From: Neiella holothuriorum
GTDB taxonomy: Bacteria; Pseudomonadota; Gammaproteobacteria; Enterobacterales; Neiellaceae
Direction: 5' to 3'
Length of the DNA: 64,000 nt
NCBI RefSeq assembly: GCF_019457915.1
Contig: NZ_JAHZSS010000003.1
Location: 62,001 to 126,000 of the forward strand
In this document: piece after piece, positions 17,604 to 27,399 of the stretch
Position numbering within the stretch: position 1 is the stretch's first letter
How the letters are laid out: each line of letters starts with the position of its first letter
Position numbers and translations under genes: made by a program
The notes under the pieces: generated by a model
Seen by the model: only the letters and a program-made list of their open reading frames with translations
The model's database searches: none
What the model was told of the DNA's origin: nothing

Positions 17604-18437
17604 ATGTTAGGACGCTCGTGGACTAAAAAAATAGCTACCGGCCTAAGTTTCTGTACGTTGCTCTCGGCGGCAGTTATTTCCGCTCAGGTATCGGCAGATC
17701 CGCAATTAACAGAGGTTGTGGCTGATGAACGCCGTGGCGATGCGGCTAAGCGTGATATGTATCGGCACCCAACCCAAACCCTCAGTTTTTTCGGCATTAA
17801 ACCAACGGATACGGTCATTGAGTTGGCACCGGGCGCTGGCGCTTGGTACACCGCTATTTTGGCACCTTATTTAAAAGCAGAAGGTCAGTTTATTGCGGCT
17901 AACTTTGTAACAACTGGCGATGAAAAATCGTATTACGTGCGCGCAGGTAAGAAATTCCTCAAAAAAGTAGAAATGAACAAAGACTGGTGGGGTGATATAC
18001 AAGTCGTTGAATTTTATCCGCCAGAAGCGAGTAAGCTCGCTGAGCCGAATAGCGTGGATATGGTGGTGAGCTTCCGCAGTCTGCACGGTTGGCATCGTGA
18101 TGGTAATTTGCAAGATGTTGTCGCGTCGGTATACCGCGCGTTAAAGCCAGGCGGCGTGTTTGGTGTGGTTCAACACCGCAGCTTGCCTTCAAAAACCAAT
18201 GAAGAACTTAGAGGCACGGGCTACATTAATCAGAATGAAGCGATTGCGTTGATTGAAGCGGCTGGTTTTTCGTTACAAGCGAGTTCAGAAATTAACGCCA
18301 ACGCCAAAGACACCAAAGATCACCCGAAAGGCGTTTGGACGTTGCCGCCTTCGCTACGTCTAAAAGATCAAGATAAAGACAAATATCTAGCGATTGGTGA
18401 AAGTGACCGCATGACCTTGAAGTTCGTTAAACCATAA
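17604..18437 (+). CDS. Exported class I methyltransferase-like protein
   Basis: The 277-residue protein begins with a signal peptide (WTKKIATGLSFCTLLSAAVISAQVSA) and continues with a Rossmann-type SAM-binding pattern. This comprises VIELAPGAGAWYTAIL (about 76-91), FYPPEA, SVDMVVSFRSLHGWH and YRALKPGGVFGVVQHRS. It resembles the COG4798 group of predicted periplasmic or exported methyltransferases. SAM is not expected in the periplasm, so the activity is doubtful and binding or another role is possible. AAGGAA lies nine bases before the ATG. In E. coli the slp-type lipoprotein gene occupies this place. Confidence 0.8.
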   Translation: MLGRSWTKKIATGLSFCTLLSAAVISAQVSADPQLTEVVADERRGDAAKRDMYRHPTQTLSFFGIKPTDTVIELAPGAGAWYTAILAPYLKAEGQFIAANFVTTGDEKSYYVRAGKKFLKKVEMNKDWWGDIQVVEFYPPEASKLAEPNSVDMVVSFRSLHGWHRDGNLQDVVASVYRALKPGGVFGVVQHRSLPSKTNEELRGTGYINQNEAIALIEAAGFSLQASSEINANAKDTKDHPKGVWTLPPSLRLKDQDKDKYLAIGESDRMTLKFVKP

Positions 18438-18442
18438 CGACC

Positions 18443-19297
18443 ATGCAACACCCTTGGCACTATGAGCTGGCGGGCTTAACGCTCGCTGGCTGGTTGCACC
18501 GCCCACCAAACGCCACGCCCGACACGCCTTTGATTGTGGCAACTCATGGTTGGCTTGATAACGCTAACTCGTTTCTGCCACTGGCTAAACGATTAACCAA
18601 CTATCAACTCCTCGCATTCGACTGGCCTGGTCATGGCTTATCAGATCACATCGCCGAGCATAGCAATTATCACTTTGTTGATTGGGCCGACACCTTACTG
18701 CAGGTGTTGGACGCGCAAATTGGTCCGGTGATTTTGCTAGGTCATTCCATGGGCGCATTGGTCAATACCTTAGTTGCGGCGGCATTTCCGGAAAAAGTCA
18801 GCAAGCTGATCTTAATTGAAGGCGCCGGACCGTTAACCGTCGAGCCCGAACAAGCAACCGCTATGTTGCGTAAAGGCTTGCTGAGTCGCACGCGAACCCG
18901 CAATAAACTGGCGCGTCATTTCGACACATTGGAAGACGTCGTTAAAACTCGGCAACAGGCATCGCCTGATTTAAACGATGCACTGGTGACGCTATTAGTG
19001 GAGCGCAATGTGGAAGCTTCGAATCAGCAGCTGCGCTGGCGCTACGATCCACGCTTAAAAGCGTTATCGGCAATGCGCATGACTGAGTTACAAGCACAAC
19101 AGTTATTATCGAATATAGAATGCGACGTGCTAACCGTTATTGCTGATCAAGGCTATGCGCAAGTACGTCAGCTGCTTGAACAACGCCGCTCATGTTTTAA
19201 ATCCATACAAAAAGTAGTGCTACCAGGCGGCCATCATGTGCATATGACACGCCCCGATGATCTTGCCGAGCTTATCGATGAATTTGTCGCCAACTAA
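18443..19297 (+). CDS. Alpha/beta hydrolase
   Basis: The 284-residue protein is an alpha/beta hydrolase with HGWLDNANSF (oxyanion region), FDWPGHGLSD, and the nucleophile elbow LLGHSMGALV (Ser about residue 102). The catalytic His is probably in GGHHVHM near the C-terminus. The substrate is unknown; an esterase or lipase role near fadD would fit. It starts five bases after the methyltransferase-like gene, so the two are likely cotranscribed. Confidence 0.88.
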   Translation: MQHPWHYELAGLTLAGWLHRPPNATPDTPLIVATHGWLDNANSFLPLAKRLTNYQLLAFDWPGHGLSDHIAEHSNYHFVDWADTLLQVLDAQIGPVILLGHSMGALVNTLVAAAFPEKVSKLILIEGAGPLTVEPEQATAMLRKGLLSRTRTRNKLARHFDTLEDVVKTRQQASPDLNDALVTLLVERNVEASNQQLRWRYDPRLKALSAMRMTELQAQQLLSNIECDVLTVIADQGYAQVRQLLEQRRSCFKSIQKVVLPGGHHVHMTRPDDLAELIDEFVAN

Positions 19298-19496
19298 AAT
19301 TCAAACGCTTGATTGAAAATATGCGCTAGCTCTCAAGCTGAGCATAACAATCGATGCGATTTCGCAAAATTGTGTCACGATTCCAACATTAGAGTGTTAG
19401 CTCTAGCTGAATTCCTCCAAAGTTAACATTGGCTGGAGTTTTTGCAGTTACACTCAATCGATAATCTAAAAAAAAACAACATTGCAGGAGAGCGCA

Positions 19497-21170
19497 GTGG
19501 AGAAGATCTGGCTAAAAAATTATCCAGAAGGGGTTCCTGAAACCATTAACCCCGAACACTACACCTCACTGGTCGATATCTTTGAAGAGTCGGTCCGAAA
19601 ATATCCGGATCAGCCAGCGTTCATTAATATGGGTGCTGTTCAAACCTTTCGCAGTTTGGAAGAGCAAAGCCGCGCATTCGCCGCGTACTTGCAACACGAA
19701 CTAAAACTTGAGAAAGGTGATCGTGTTGCCATTATGATGCCCAACTTGCTGCAATATCCCATTGCGCTGTTTGGTGCCTTGCGCGCCGGCATGGTCGTCG
19801 TCAACGTGAATCCCTTGTATACACCACGTGAACTCAAGCATCAGCTAAATGACTCCGGTGCGAAGGCGATTGTGATCGTATCTAACTTTGCCCACACCCT
19901 TGAAAAAGTGGTTCGTGAAACGCCGGTACAACACGTTATTTTGACCAAGCTGGGTGATCTACTGGCACCGGTCAAACGAACATTGGTTAACTTTGTGGTT
20001 CGTTACGTCAAGAAGATGGTGCCCAAATACGACCTACCTGGCGCGTTATCGATGCGTCGTGCGTTAGCCAAGGGTCATCAACTGACTTACGTGAAACCGA
20101 GTATTACGCATGACGACTTGGCATTCTTGCAATACACGGGTGGCACTACGGGCGTAGCAAAGGGCGCGATGTTGTCGCACGGCAATATGGTCGGTAACTT
20201 AGAGCAAGTTGCCGCGGTGGTCAGCCCTGCTATTGTGCCGGGCAAAGAATTTATCGTCACGGCGTTGCCGCTCTATCATATCTTTGCGTTGACCGCGAAC
20301 TGCCTAACCTTTATGAAATACGGTTGCGCCAATTTGCTCATTACCAACCCTCGTGACATTCCTGGCTTTGTTAAAGAGCTTTCGCGGTATCCGTTTACCG
20401 TCATGACGGGGGTAAATACATTATTCAATGCACTACTCAACAATGATGACTTCAGAGCAATGGACTTTAGCCGCTTTAAACTAGCCATCGGCGGTGGTGC
20501 GGCGGTTCAGCGAGCGGTTGCTGAACGATGGCAAGATGTCACCGGCGCGGTATTGCTTGAAGGTTATGGCCTGACCGAATGCTGCCCGCTAGTCACGGTA
20601 TCGCCACTGAATCAACCCAGTTACAACGGCAGTATTGGACTACCAGCGCCTTCCACGGATATGCGCTTGGTGGATGACGAAGGCAATGATATTGGTCCAG
20701 GTGAGTCTGGCGAGCTTTGGGTCAAAGGGCCTCAGGTGATGCAAGGCTATTGGGGCCGCCCCGATGCAACTGACGAAGTGATTGTTGAAGACGGCTGGCT
20801 TCGCACTGGTGATGTTGCCAAGGTGGACGATGAAGGCTACTTCTACATTGTCGATCGCATCAAAGACATGATTCTGGTGAGTGGCTTTAATGTCTTTCCG
20901 AATGAAATCGAAGATGTGGTTGCCATGCACCCTGATGTGGTGGAAAGCGCCGCGATTGGTATTCCGCACGAAGTAACTGGCGAATCAGTAAAAATATTTG
21001 TGGTGAAACGAAGCCCTGAATTGACCGAGTCTGCCTTGATCCAGCACTGTCGCAAGCACTTAACTGCTTATAAAATCCCGAAGCAAGTGGAGTTCCGCGA
21101 TGACTTACCTAAATCGAATGTTGGTAAGATACTTCGACGAGAATTGCGTAAGCATGAGGTTCAGGAGTAA
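19497..21170 (+). CDS. fadD: Long-chain fatty-acid--CoA ligase
   Basis: FadD activates fatty acids to acyl-CoA at the inner membrane for beta-oxidation. The 557-residue protein contains the ATP/AMP signature [16 protein letters not shown], the FACS motif region [17 protein letters not shown] followed by [20 protein letters not shown], and a C-terminal [16 protein letters not shown] five codons upstream is open, but GTG 19497 has AGGAG six bases before it and matches the E. coli N-terminus (KKVWLNRYP versus EKIWLKNYP). A strong terminator follows. Confidence 0.96.
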   Translation: MEKIWLKNYPEGVPETINPEHYTSLVDIFEESVRKYPDQPAFINMGAVQTFRSLEEQSRAFAAYLQHELKLEKGDRVAIMMPNLLQYPIALFGALRAGMVVVNVNPLYTPRELKHQLNDSGAKAIVIVSNFAHTLEKVVRETPVQHVILTKLGDLLAPVKRTLVNFVVRYVKKMVPKYDLPGALSMRRALAKGHQLTYVKPSITHDDLAFLQYTGGTTGVAKGAMLSHGNMVGNLEQVAAVVSPAIVPGKEFIVTALPLYHIFALTANCLTFMKYGCANLLITNPRDIPGFVKELSRYPFTVMTGVNTLFNALLNNDDFRAMDFSRFKLAIGGGAAVQRAVAERWQDVTGAVLLEGYGLTECCPLVTVSPLNQPSYNGSIGLPAPSTDMRLVDDEGNDIGPGESGELWVKGPQVMQGYWGRPDATDEVIVEDGWLRTGDVAKVDDEGYFYIVDRIKDMILVSGFNVFPNEIEDVVAMHPDVVESAAIGIPHEVTGESVKIFVVKRSPELTESALIQHCRKHLTAYKIPKQVEFRDDLPKSNVGKILRRELRKHEVQE

Positions 21171-21202
21171 CGCCGCTCGTTGCCTGCTCACCTGAATTCA
21201 CT

Positions 21203-21231
21203 AAGCCAAGCTGAGATGCTTGGCTTTTTTT
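21203..21231 (+). terminator. Intrinsic terminator after fadD
   Basis: A nine-base stem AAGCCAAGC/GCTTGGCTT (21203-21211 with 21218-21226), a six-base loop, and seven T residues end the fadD transcript. Confidence 0.93.
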
Positions 21232-21353
21232 GTAAAAAATTTGATAGACCTTTGGTTAGTCAAATGTTGCACAAACACTCCTCGTCGGCTGCACAGTTTC
21301 TTCATAATTGATCATTACCTTGTCCCTATCGTCAATTTACATAGGGCAGCTGT

Positions 21354-22688
21354 ATGGGCAGTGTTCGAAATGGTCTTAGCTTTGGCCTTGTTCTTTCTGC
21401 GCTGCTATACGGATGTGGAAGCAGCGGCTCCGGCTCAGACACTCAAAATTCGGTAACTTATACAACCGATAGCGGTAGCTCTGGTTCAACGGCGGAATTA
21501 CCTCTGGCCAAGTTACAGGTGGTTGATACAGGCCAGCTGTTGTGTTTTGACAACACAAATGAAATCACTTGCCCCAACCAAGATGAATCATTCTATGGAC
21601 AAGATGCACAACAGCTTGGCTTGACCTTTGATTTACAACTCAATGGTGATGGCACCGTTACTGATTACAACACCGGATTGATGTGGCAGCAGAGCCCTGA
21701 TCAAAATGGCGATGGCGTCATCGATATCAACGACAAGTTGACTTATGAGCAGGCTACCGATCAGTTGCCTTTAAGTTACGCTGGCTACGATGATTGGCGC
21801 TTACCGACCATCAAAGAATTGTATTCCCTAATGGACTTCCGTGGCACCGATCCGAGCGGCTATGACGGAACCGACACATCCAACCTGATTGCCTTTATCG
21901 ACCGGGACTATTTTGATTTTGCTTACGGCGATACGGCTGCGGAAGAACGCCTTATTGATGCGCAATTTGCCTCCAGCACCTTGTATGTAGACGAAACGGC
22001 AAACGGTGGTGACTCTATTCTCGGGGGCGGTACCTTGTTTGGCGTTAACTTCGCCGATGGCCGTATCAAAGGGTATGGCTTAAGCCTGCTCGGTTCGGAC
22101 AAAGATTTCTACGTTATTTATGTGCGTGGCGAAAGCGGCTATGGCGAAAACCAGCTCGTTGATCATAACGACGGCACCATCACAGACCTAACAACAAGCT
22201 TGATGTGGCAGCAACATGATTCCGGCGTTGGCTTAAATTGGCATGATGCATTGGCCTACGTACAACAGCAAAATGAAGCGAGCTTATTGGGTTATAGCGA
22301 CTGGCGCTTACCGAATGCGAAAGAGCTGCAAAGTTTGGTCGACTACAGCCGTTCGCCAGTCACCTCAAATTCGCCAGCCATTGCCGCTGAATTTGATAGC
22401 ACGGCCATCATCAACGAAGCCGGTGAACTGGACTATCCATTTTACTGGACCAGCACAACCCATAAAAACTGGACTGACAGCGCTGGCGGCGCGGCAGCCT
22501 ACGTCGCGTTTGGTCGCTGTCTTGGCTTTGATACTAACAGTGACTCGTGGATTGACGTTCATGGGGCAGGCTGCCAACGCAGTGATCCTAAAGTGGGCGA
22601 CCCTGCTGATTACCCGCAAGGCCATGGGCCTCAGGGCGATGCCATTCGCATATTCAATTATGTGCGACTAGTCCGCGGCGGCAGTTAG
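21354..22688 (+). CDS. DUF1566 lipoprotein with two Lcl-type domains
   Basis: The 444-residue protein has a lipoprotein signal with lipobox LLYGC (Cys about 23), followed by a Ser/Gly-rich linker. Two copies of the DUF1566 (Lcl C-terminal) domain follow. The first has [18 protein letters not shown] and [18 protein letters not shown]; the second has [14 protein letters not shown] and [19 protein letters not shown], ending [10 protein letters not shown]. In Legionella such domains are in collagen-like adhesins, so a surface or adhesive role is possible but unproven. The [13 protein letters not shown] stretch looks like a calcium-binding dockerin/EF-type loop. Confidence 0.85.
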   Translation: MGSVRNGLSFGLVLSALLYGCGSSGSGSDTQNSVTYTTDSGSSGSTAELPLAKLQVVDTGQLLCFDNTNEITCPNQDESFYGQDAQQLGLTFDLQLNGDGTVTDYNTGLMWQQSPDQNGDGVIDINDKLTYEQATDQLPLSYAGYDDWRLPTIKELYSLMDFRGTDPSGYDGTDTSNLIAFIDRDYFDFAYGDTAAEERLIDAQFASSTLYVDETANGGDSILGGGTLFGVNFADGRIKGYGLSLLGSDKDFYVIYVRGESGYGENQLVDHNDGTITDLTTSLMWQQHDSGVGLNWHDALAYVQQQNEASLLGYSDWRLPNAKELQSLVDYSRSPVTSNSPAIAAEFDSTAIINEAGELDYPFYWTSTTHKNWTDSAGGAAAYVAFGRCLGFDTNSDSWIDVHGAGCQRSDPKVGDPADYPQGHGPQGDAIRIFNYVRLVRGGS

Positions 22689-22700
22689 TTATCGGTTTTC

Positions 22701-22743
22701 GGATCCTGAGGCATTGCTAGCAATGCCTCAGGATTTCTGTTTC
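22701..22743 (+). terminator. Perfect 32-bp palindrome, probable terminator
   Basis: Positions 22703-22718 and 22719-22734 are exact reverse complements with no spacer, giving a very stable stem with an effective small loop. A T-rich stretch with interruptions follows. It lies 14 bases after the lipoprotein stop and before the signalling genes. Confidence 0.75.
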
Positions 22744-22777
22744 GTTCATCATGAATAATACCAACAAGGAAACTACT

Positions 22778-23245
22778 ATGACGTCTATTCAAGGCTCAAT
22801 GAGTAACATGATGCCGCCTCCGCCCAAAGGGCAAAACAGCACGACTCTCACTGAAGAGCAGTCTCAACTCATTACCGAAACGCTTGAGCAATATGATGCT
22901 GATAATTTAACGGAAGCCGACGCAAAAGCGATTGTTGAAACCTTCAGTGAAGCGGGTATCCAGCCCAGTGAAGCATTCGCCGCGCAACTCGATGAACTGG
23001 GGTTTGATGCAAAAGCAATTGGTGATTCTGCTGGCATGGATGGGCCTCCTCCACCACCACCGCCAGGTGAGCAAGTCGCTTCTCTGAGTATCACTGAAGA
23101 AATGCTGAGCGAGCTCAATACACTACTTAACGAGATGAGCGAAGGTAACTTGTCAGACGATGAGCAAGCGAATACATTGTCTCGGATTAAAGATATTTTT
23201 GAACAAGGCATGCCCGAAGGGGGCTTAGTTGATATTACCGTATAA
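22778..23245 (+). CDS. Small proline-rich protein preceding a two-component system
   Basis: I do not recognise this 155-residue acidic protein. It has PPPP at 13-16 and seven consecutive prolines at 90-96. It is otherwise helical and rich in Glu, Asp, Ala and Leu, with the segment DADNLTEADAKAIVETFSEA and a similar C-terminal DDEQANTLSRIKDIFEQ. No signal peptide or membrane segment is visible. ATG 22778 has AAGGA seven bases upstream; an upstream ATG at 22751 lacks one. It ends 18 bases before the histidine kinase, whose sensor loop is also proline-rich, so a shared signalling role is likely. Confidence 0.8.
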   Translation: MTSIQGSMSNMMPPPPKGQNSTTLTEEQSQLITETLEQYDADNLTEADAKAIVETFSEAGIQPSEAFAAQLDELGFDAKAIGDSAGMDGPPPPPPPGEQVASLSITEEMLSELNTLLNEMSEGNLSDDEQANTLSRIKDIFEQGMPEGGLVDITV

Positions 23246-23263
23246 CGCGCTGGTGGTGTTGTT

Positions 23264-24742
23264 TTGACACTATCGAAAAAGCTAAACGGTGCCTTTCTGG
23301 GCATTACCGTATTTGTGCTGTTGCTGATGCTTGGTTTGGCCCGTTGGAGTTTTGAGCGCGGCTTTCTTGAATACGTAAACGCCATTGAAACCTCTCGCCT
23401 AGAAAGCCTAAGTAGCATGCTCTCTGAACTGTATGTAGCCCAAAACGAGAGCTGGGATACCATGACGCGCTCTCAGTTCAACTGGATGTTGAACATGTCC
23501 GCGGTGATGGCTCGCGGAGACGGTGGCGACTTTCTGCCACCACCACGCGCACGCCGAGAGCCGCCTCCGCCGCGAGGTGCACGTTCAGCGGCCGATGGCG
23601 GGCCAAGTCGTTTTCCTCCGCGTGGGCCGGGCCCACAAGGCGGTCCTCCAATTGGTGGGCCACCGCCAACTCAATTGCACGATATGAACGGCAATGTGAT
23701 TGTTGCTGATAGCCTTGAAGCGCTAGATGACAATGCGATTCGTGTACCCGTTATGGTCGGGAAAATTCAGGTTGCTACCTTGTTAAGTGCGCCCAAGTAT
23801 CACTTTGATTCACCAGAGGAAACCGCCTTTTCTCGCCAACAATTGATCACGTCATTATTGGCGGCGCTAGCTTGTTTAGCGTTGGCTGGCGCGGTAGCGT
23901 TTTTTGTGTCAGGTCGTATTCTTGGCCCTATTCGGCAAATGATTGCTAACGTATCGCGTTTGTCGAAGGGCGATTACACCGCACGTCTTGATGGCAAACA
24001 AACCGATGAACTAGGCCAATTAATGACCGATATGGATCACCTTGCGTTTAGTTTGGAGAAAAACCAGTCGGCAAGGCAGCGCTGGATTGCGGATATTAGC
24101 CATGAATTGCGTACGCCGATGACCGTGCTCACCGGCGAGTTGGAAGCCATTAAAGACGGCATTCGGCCGTTCGATCATCAGCAACTCATGTCAATTGATC
24201 AGGAGATCGCGCGCTTACGCCGTTTAGTCGATGACTTATATCAGCTTTCATTGTCTGACATTGGTGGCCTGCGATACCGGTTTGAAAATTTGGATTTATC
24301 TGAACTTGTTCAACTGTCGGCCGACTCGATAGTCGAACGTTGCAAAGGGCGAGGGCTAACCTTAACCGTTAGCGCCACACAAGCGTTTATGGTCAATGGT
24401 GACGAGCAACGTTTGCAGCAATTGATTACTAATCTGCTAGAAAACGCCATTGCCTATACTGATCAGCCGGGCCAGATCCAACTGGTCTTGGAAGCGTGCG
24501 GTCAACAGGTGTGTTTGTCGGTGCGTGACTCGGCTCCTTCGGTACAACCAGAGGTGTGTGAGCAGTTATTCGAACCCTTGTATCGGCAAGACTCGTCGAG
24601 GCAACGACGAGAATCCGGTGCAGGCCTTGGCCTTGCCATCTGTAAAAATATTGTCGAAGCACATCACGGCTCCATCAATGCCACGCCATCGGCCATTGGC
24701 GGATTGGAAGTTAATGTTAAATTGCCCCTTTTGCTGAATTGA
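23264..24742 (+). CDS. Sensor histidine kinase with proline-rich periplasmic loop
   Basis: The 492-residue protein has TM1 (about 9-27), a periplasmic domain, and TM2 (about 193-216). A HAMP linker (GRILGPIRQM onward), a HisKA with His 280 in ISHELRTP, and HATPase motifs (NLLENAIAYT, GAGLGLAICKNI) follow. The periplasmic domain holds a Pro/Arg/Gly-rich stretch at about 91-136. The kinase resembles the BaeS/OmpR-partner class of envelope-stress sensors. The start is a TTG with only a weak ribosome-binding site. The response regulator follows 36 bases later. Confidence 0.9.
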   Translation: MTLSKKLNGAFLGITVFVLLLMLGLARWSFERGFLEYVNAIETSRLESLSSMLSELYVAQNESWDTMTRSQFNWMLNMSAVMARGDGGDFLPPPRARREPPPPRGARSAADGGPSRFPPRGPGPQGGPPIGGPPPTQLHDMNGNVIVADSLEALDDNAIRVPVMVGKIQVATLLSAPKYHFDSPEETAFSRQQLITSLLAALACLALAGAVAFFVSGRILGPIRQMIANVSRLSKGDYTARLDGKQTDELGQLMTDMDHLAFSLEKNQSARQRWIADISHELRTPMTVLTGELEAIKDGIRPFDHQQLMSIDQEIARLRRLVDDLYQLSLSDIGGLRYRFENLDLSELVQLSADSIVERCKGRGLTLTVSATQAFMVNGDEQRLQQLITNLLENAIAYTDQPGQIQLVLEACGQQVCLSVRDSAPSVQPEVCEQLFEPLYRQDSSRQRRESGAGLGLAICKNIVEAHHGSINATPSAIGGLEVNVKLPLLLN

Positions 24743-24778
24743 TAGCATTTGAACAGGGTAGCCTGAGGTAAACCTTAT

Positions 24779-25483
24779 ATGTCACAACCCCTTGTATTTA
24801 TCGTTGAAGACGAACAAAAAATTGCTCAGGTCTTGGTTGATTACCTAGAGCAATCCAATTATCAAACCACCACGTTTTATAGTGGCGAGGGGGTTGTTGG
24901 CGCTGTGCGTGATCAGAAGCCCGATTTCATCATTCTCGATGTGATGTTGCCGGTTGTGGATGGCTTAACGCTATGCAAAGACATTAGAAAATTTTCGCAA
25001 GTGCCTATCATGATGCTGACTGCTCGTGTTGACGAAATTGATCGCTTGCTTGGGTTAGAGTTCGGCGCCGATGATTACGTGTGCAAACCATTCTTACCGC
25101 GAGAAGTTGTTGCGCGGGTGAAAACCATTTTGCGGCGGATTGAACATACTTCGGAGTTGGCAAATAGCGAACAATCTCAAAGCCAAAAAGTTATGCGTTA
25201 TCGAGAAGTGGTACTGGATGCGGATCAATTTCGCTGCGAAGTCGCCGGCAATACGGTGATTTTAACACCGGTAGAATTTGCACTACTGCAAACCATGTTG
25301 GCTAAACCCGGCCGGGTGTTTAGTCGCGAGTTGCTGATGCGTGCCTGCTATGACGATATGCGCGTGGTTAGCAATCGGACGATTGATAGCCATATCAAAA
25401 ACTTACGTAAGAAAATTGATGCCGAGTCGGACGAAGATGATTTGATCCACTCCATTTACGGTCTCGGCTATAAAGTTGAATAG
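24779..25483 (+). CDS. OmpR-family response regulator
   Basis: The 234-residue protein has a receiver domain with acidic pocket VEDE (9-12) and phospho-acceptor Asp 54 in ILDVMLP, a conserved Thr in MMLTAR, and Lys in CKPF. It also has a C-terminal winged helix ending SIYGLGYKVE. It is BaeR/RstA-like and is the natural partner of the kinase just upstream. Targets are not known; the proline-rich protein at 22778 and its own operon are candidates. Confidence 0.93.
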   Translation: MSQPLVFIVEDEQKIAQVLVDYLEQSNYQTTTFYSGEGVVGAVRDQKPDFIILDVMLPVVDGLTLCKDIRKFSQVPIMMLTARVDEIDRLLGLEFGADDYVCKPFLPREVVARVKTILRRIEHTSELANSEQSQSQKVMRYREVVLDADQFRCEVAGNTVILTPVEFALLQTMLAKPGRVFSRELLMRACYDDMRVVSNRTIDSHIKNLRKKIDAESDEDDLIHSIYGLGYKVE

Positions 25484-25516
25484 ATAGACCGTAAAATTTA
25501 TCAGCAATTGCGCTGT

Positions 25517-25897
25517 TTAGCCGAATGGGGCGACCGCAGACCAGATAAAAGCAAGTGCTAGGACAACACCTAGCACGCCAATAATGCGAAAAACGTTAGC
25601 GAATTTAGTGGCAGCCCAAACCGCGAACTGCTGATGAAATCGAGGCGGTGTAAGCAGCAAGCCAACACCGACACAAATTAACAAATAACCCAACACCGTT
25701 ATGATTGTGGGGATAGCGGTTTGGTGCGCCAACGCGACAAACAATGCGCCGATCGTGATCCGGCTGATAATCTCGAATAAATGGAAGTGGCGCTGTTGGC
25801 TAAATCGAATGATGCCATCGGCAAACGAGTGCGGGTTGTAGACCATCCATAAACAAAAGCCAGCCATTAAAAGCCCAAATGCGATGACGACAATCAC
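25517..25897 (-). CDS. Small inner-membrane protein, unknown function
   Basis: The 126-residue protein has about four hydrophobic segments: the N-terminal IVVIAFGLLMAGFCLWMVY, ITIGALFVALA, ITVLGYLLICVGVGLLL, and the C-terminal IIGVLGVVLALAFIWSAV. It starts with GTG at 25897. I do not recognise a family. It is downstream of, and transcribed away from, the rhodanese gene on the reverse strand only if they share a transcript: it ends the reverse-strand pair with a 39-base gap. Confidence 0.7.
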   Translation of the reverse strand: MIVVIAFGLLMAGFCLWMVYNPHSFADGIIRFSQQRHFHLFEIISRITIGALFVALAHQTAIPTIITVLGYLLICVGVGLLLTPPRFHQQFAVWAATKFANVFRIIGVLGVVLALAFIWSAVAPFG

Positions 25898-25936
25898 AGC
25901 AAGGGCTCTTTAGTGGAAGCGCTCCACGGGTGGCTT

Positions 25937-26329
25937 TTAGCAGCCACAAACAACATCTTTGCCGGTCGAAGCTTGACTACCGTCGGTCGCGTAGCCATCT
26001 CTGAGCCACCAATCCAAACCGCCCAATAGTTCTTTTACCTTGAAACCAAGCTGGGCCAGCTTAAGCGCGCCTTTAGTTGATGCATTACAGCCAATACCGT
26101 CGCAATAACTGACGTAAACAGCGTCTTTATCGAGCTGTTGAGTGGTTTCTTCGGTCATGGTTCGATGAGGAATGTTGATGGCTCCAGGAATATGCTGCAG
26201 GGCAAAAGCTTCTGGCGAGCGGGCGTCGATCACAACAATATGTTGATTCTCAGTGAGCGAGACATAGAGATCCCACGAGTCAATTTCATAGTTCAACTTA
26301 TCTTGATAGTGCCTGATTTGCTCATTCAT
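25937..26329 (-). CDS. Rhodanese-like domain protein
   Basis: The 130-residue protein is a single rhodanese domain with VVIDARSPEAFALQHIPGAINIPHR and the active-site loop SYCDGIGCNAS (Cys 76, with a second Cys at 81). The loop length fits sulfurtransferases rather than Cdc25-type phosphatases. It ends in Cys-Gly-Cys, which could bind metal or persulfide. The frame is open 14 codons further up, but ATG 26329 has GGAG nine bases before it. Sulfur carrier function is inferred from the family. Confidence 0.87.
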   Translation of the reverse strand: MNEQIRHYQDKLNYEIDSWDLYVSLTENQHIVVIDARSPEAFALQHIPGAINIPHRTMTEETTQQLDKDAVYVSYCDGIGCNASTKGALKLAQLGFKVKELLGGLDWWLRDGYATDGSQASTGKDVVCGC

Positions 26330-26625
26330 CAAGGTATTCTCCATAGATTTTTTATGTGGTTCAGCCGACATTCTTGGTTACTAAAAAGAGTGCCTGACAA
26401 GTCTACTTCCACCTAAAATGGGAGCGATGATCATCATCTTGCACGAACTTGCGAAGCAAATGTCGATTTTATAACGTTAATTGCATTGGTGATGAGATTT
26501 CAAGTTTTGCGAACTCCCTCGTGAAATGTCATTGGGCCGATGAAGTCCGATTCACCCGCCATTGGCAGTGCTAAAACCGGCATCGCCTCGCTATTTTTTG
26601 TTCACTTAGACCGAAGGAGCTTGTA
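26330..26625. other. Divergent intergenic region
   Basis: About 296 bases lie between the rhodanese and methyltransferase genes. I found no small gene, hairpin terminator or clear promoter pair in it. The only clear signal is the AAGGAG before the GTG at 26626. Confidence 0.4.
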
Positions 26626-27399
26626 GTGGATTACCTAAAAATCAACAAAGAGTCGTGGAACAAAAGAACAGAAATCCACGTTGCGTCGAAGTTCTACGAT
26701 GTTGACCGGTTTTTACAAGGAAATACGTCGCTTCAAGACATAGAGTTGCGCGAATTGGGGCCAGTGGCAGGTAAAACCTTGCTGCATTTACAATGTCATT
26801 TTGGTTTAGATACGCTGTCTTGGGCCCGTTTGGGGGCAAAAGTAACTGGGGTCGACCTATCGTCAACAGCCATTGATAAGGCAAATTTACTGGCGAAGCA
26901 AACGGCGTTAGATGCTCGTTTTATTTGTTCCGATCTCTATAGTTTTGGTGAAAACTCAACCGAGCAATACGATGTTGTTTTTACCTCGTATGGGGCGCTT
27001 TGCTGGTTGCCCGATCTAGCGCATTGGGCAAATGTTGTCGCGCGCAGTTTGAAACCTGGTGGAACCTTTTATATCGCCGAATTTCATCCGTTTCATGACG
27101 TGTTGTCAGGCTATTCCTACTTTCATAATTTAACCCCAGATATTGAGGAAGAGGGGACGTATACAGAAAATGACCCAGGTGACACGCAAACAGTTATAAC
27201 TTGGGCACACCCGCTAAGCGAAGTCATTTGTGCGTTGATTCAAGCGGGTATTCAGATCGAACAATTCAATGAATACCCGTACAGCCCTTACAATTGTTTT
27301 GATGGTATGACTGAGCGAGAAACGGGTAAGTTCTATCTCAAACACCTCGAGCAAGACATCCCACTGGTATATACCATCACAGGCACAAAAGGTGCATAA
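26626..27399 (+). CDS. Class I SAM-dependent methyltransferase
   Basis: The 257-residue protein has the SAM motif TLLHLQCHFGLDTLSWARLG (about 51-70), the acidic GVDLS, and the post-motif SLKPGGTFYIAEFHPF. The N-terminal ESWNKRTEIHV is typical of small-molecule methyltransferases annotated only by fold. The substrate is unknown. The GTG start has AAGGAG seven bases upstream. It stands alone, with a 250-base gap before the homocysteine S-methyltransferase gene. Confidence 0.87.
   Translation: MDYLKINKESWNKRTEIHVASKFYDVDRFLQGNTSLQDIELRELGPVAGKTLLHLQCHFGLDTLSWARLGAKVTGVDLSSTAIDKANLLAKQTALDARFICSDLYSFGENSTEQYDVVFTSYGALCWLPDLAHWANVVARSLKPGGTFYIAEFHPFHDVLSGYSYFHNLTPDIEEEGTYTENDPGDTQTVITWAHPLSEVICALIQAGIQIEQFNEYPYSPYNCFDGMTERETGKFYLKHLEQDIPLVYTITGTKGA

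Noticed and set aside
22895-22960. EF-hand-like DADNLTEADAKA in the proline-rich protein
   Set aside because: Position 5 is Leu and position 12 is Ala, so calcium ligands are missing.
22864-23463. A 199-codon open frame on the reverse strand
   Set aside because: It is the mirror of the proline-rich protein and kinase start, is rich in Ser, and has no ribosome-binding site or family match.
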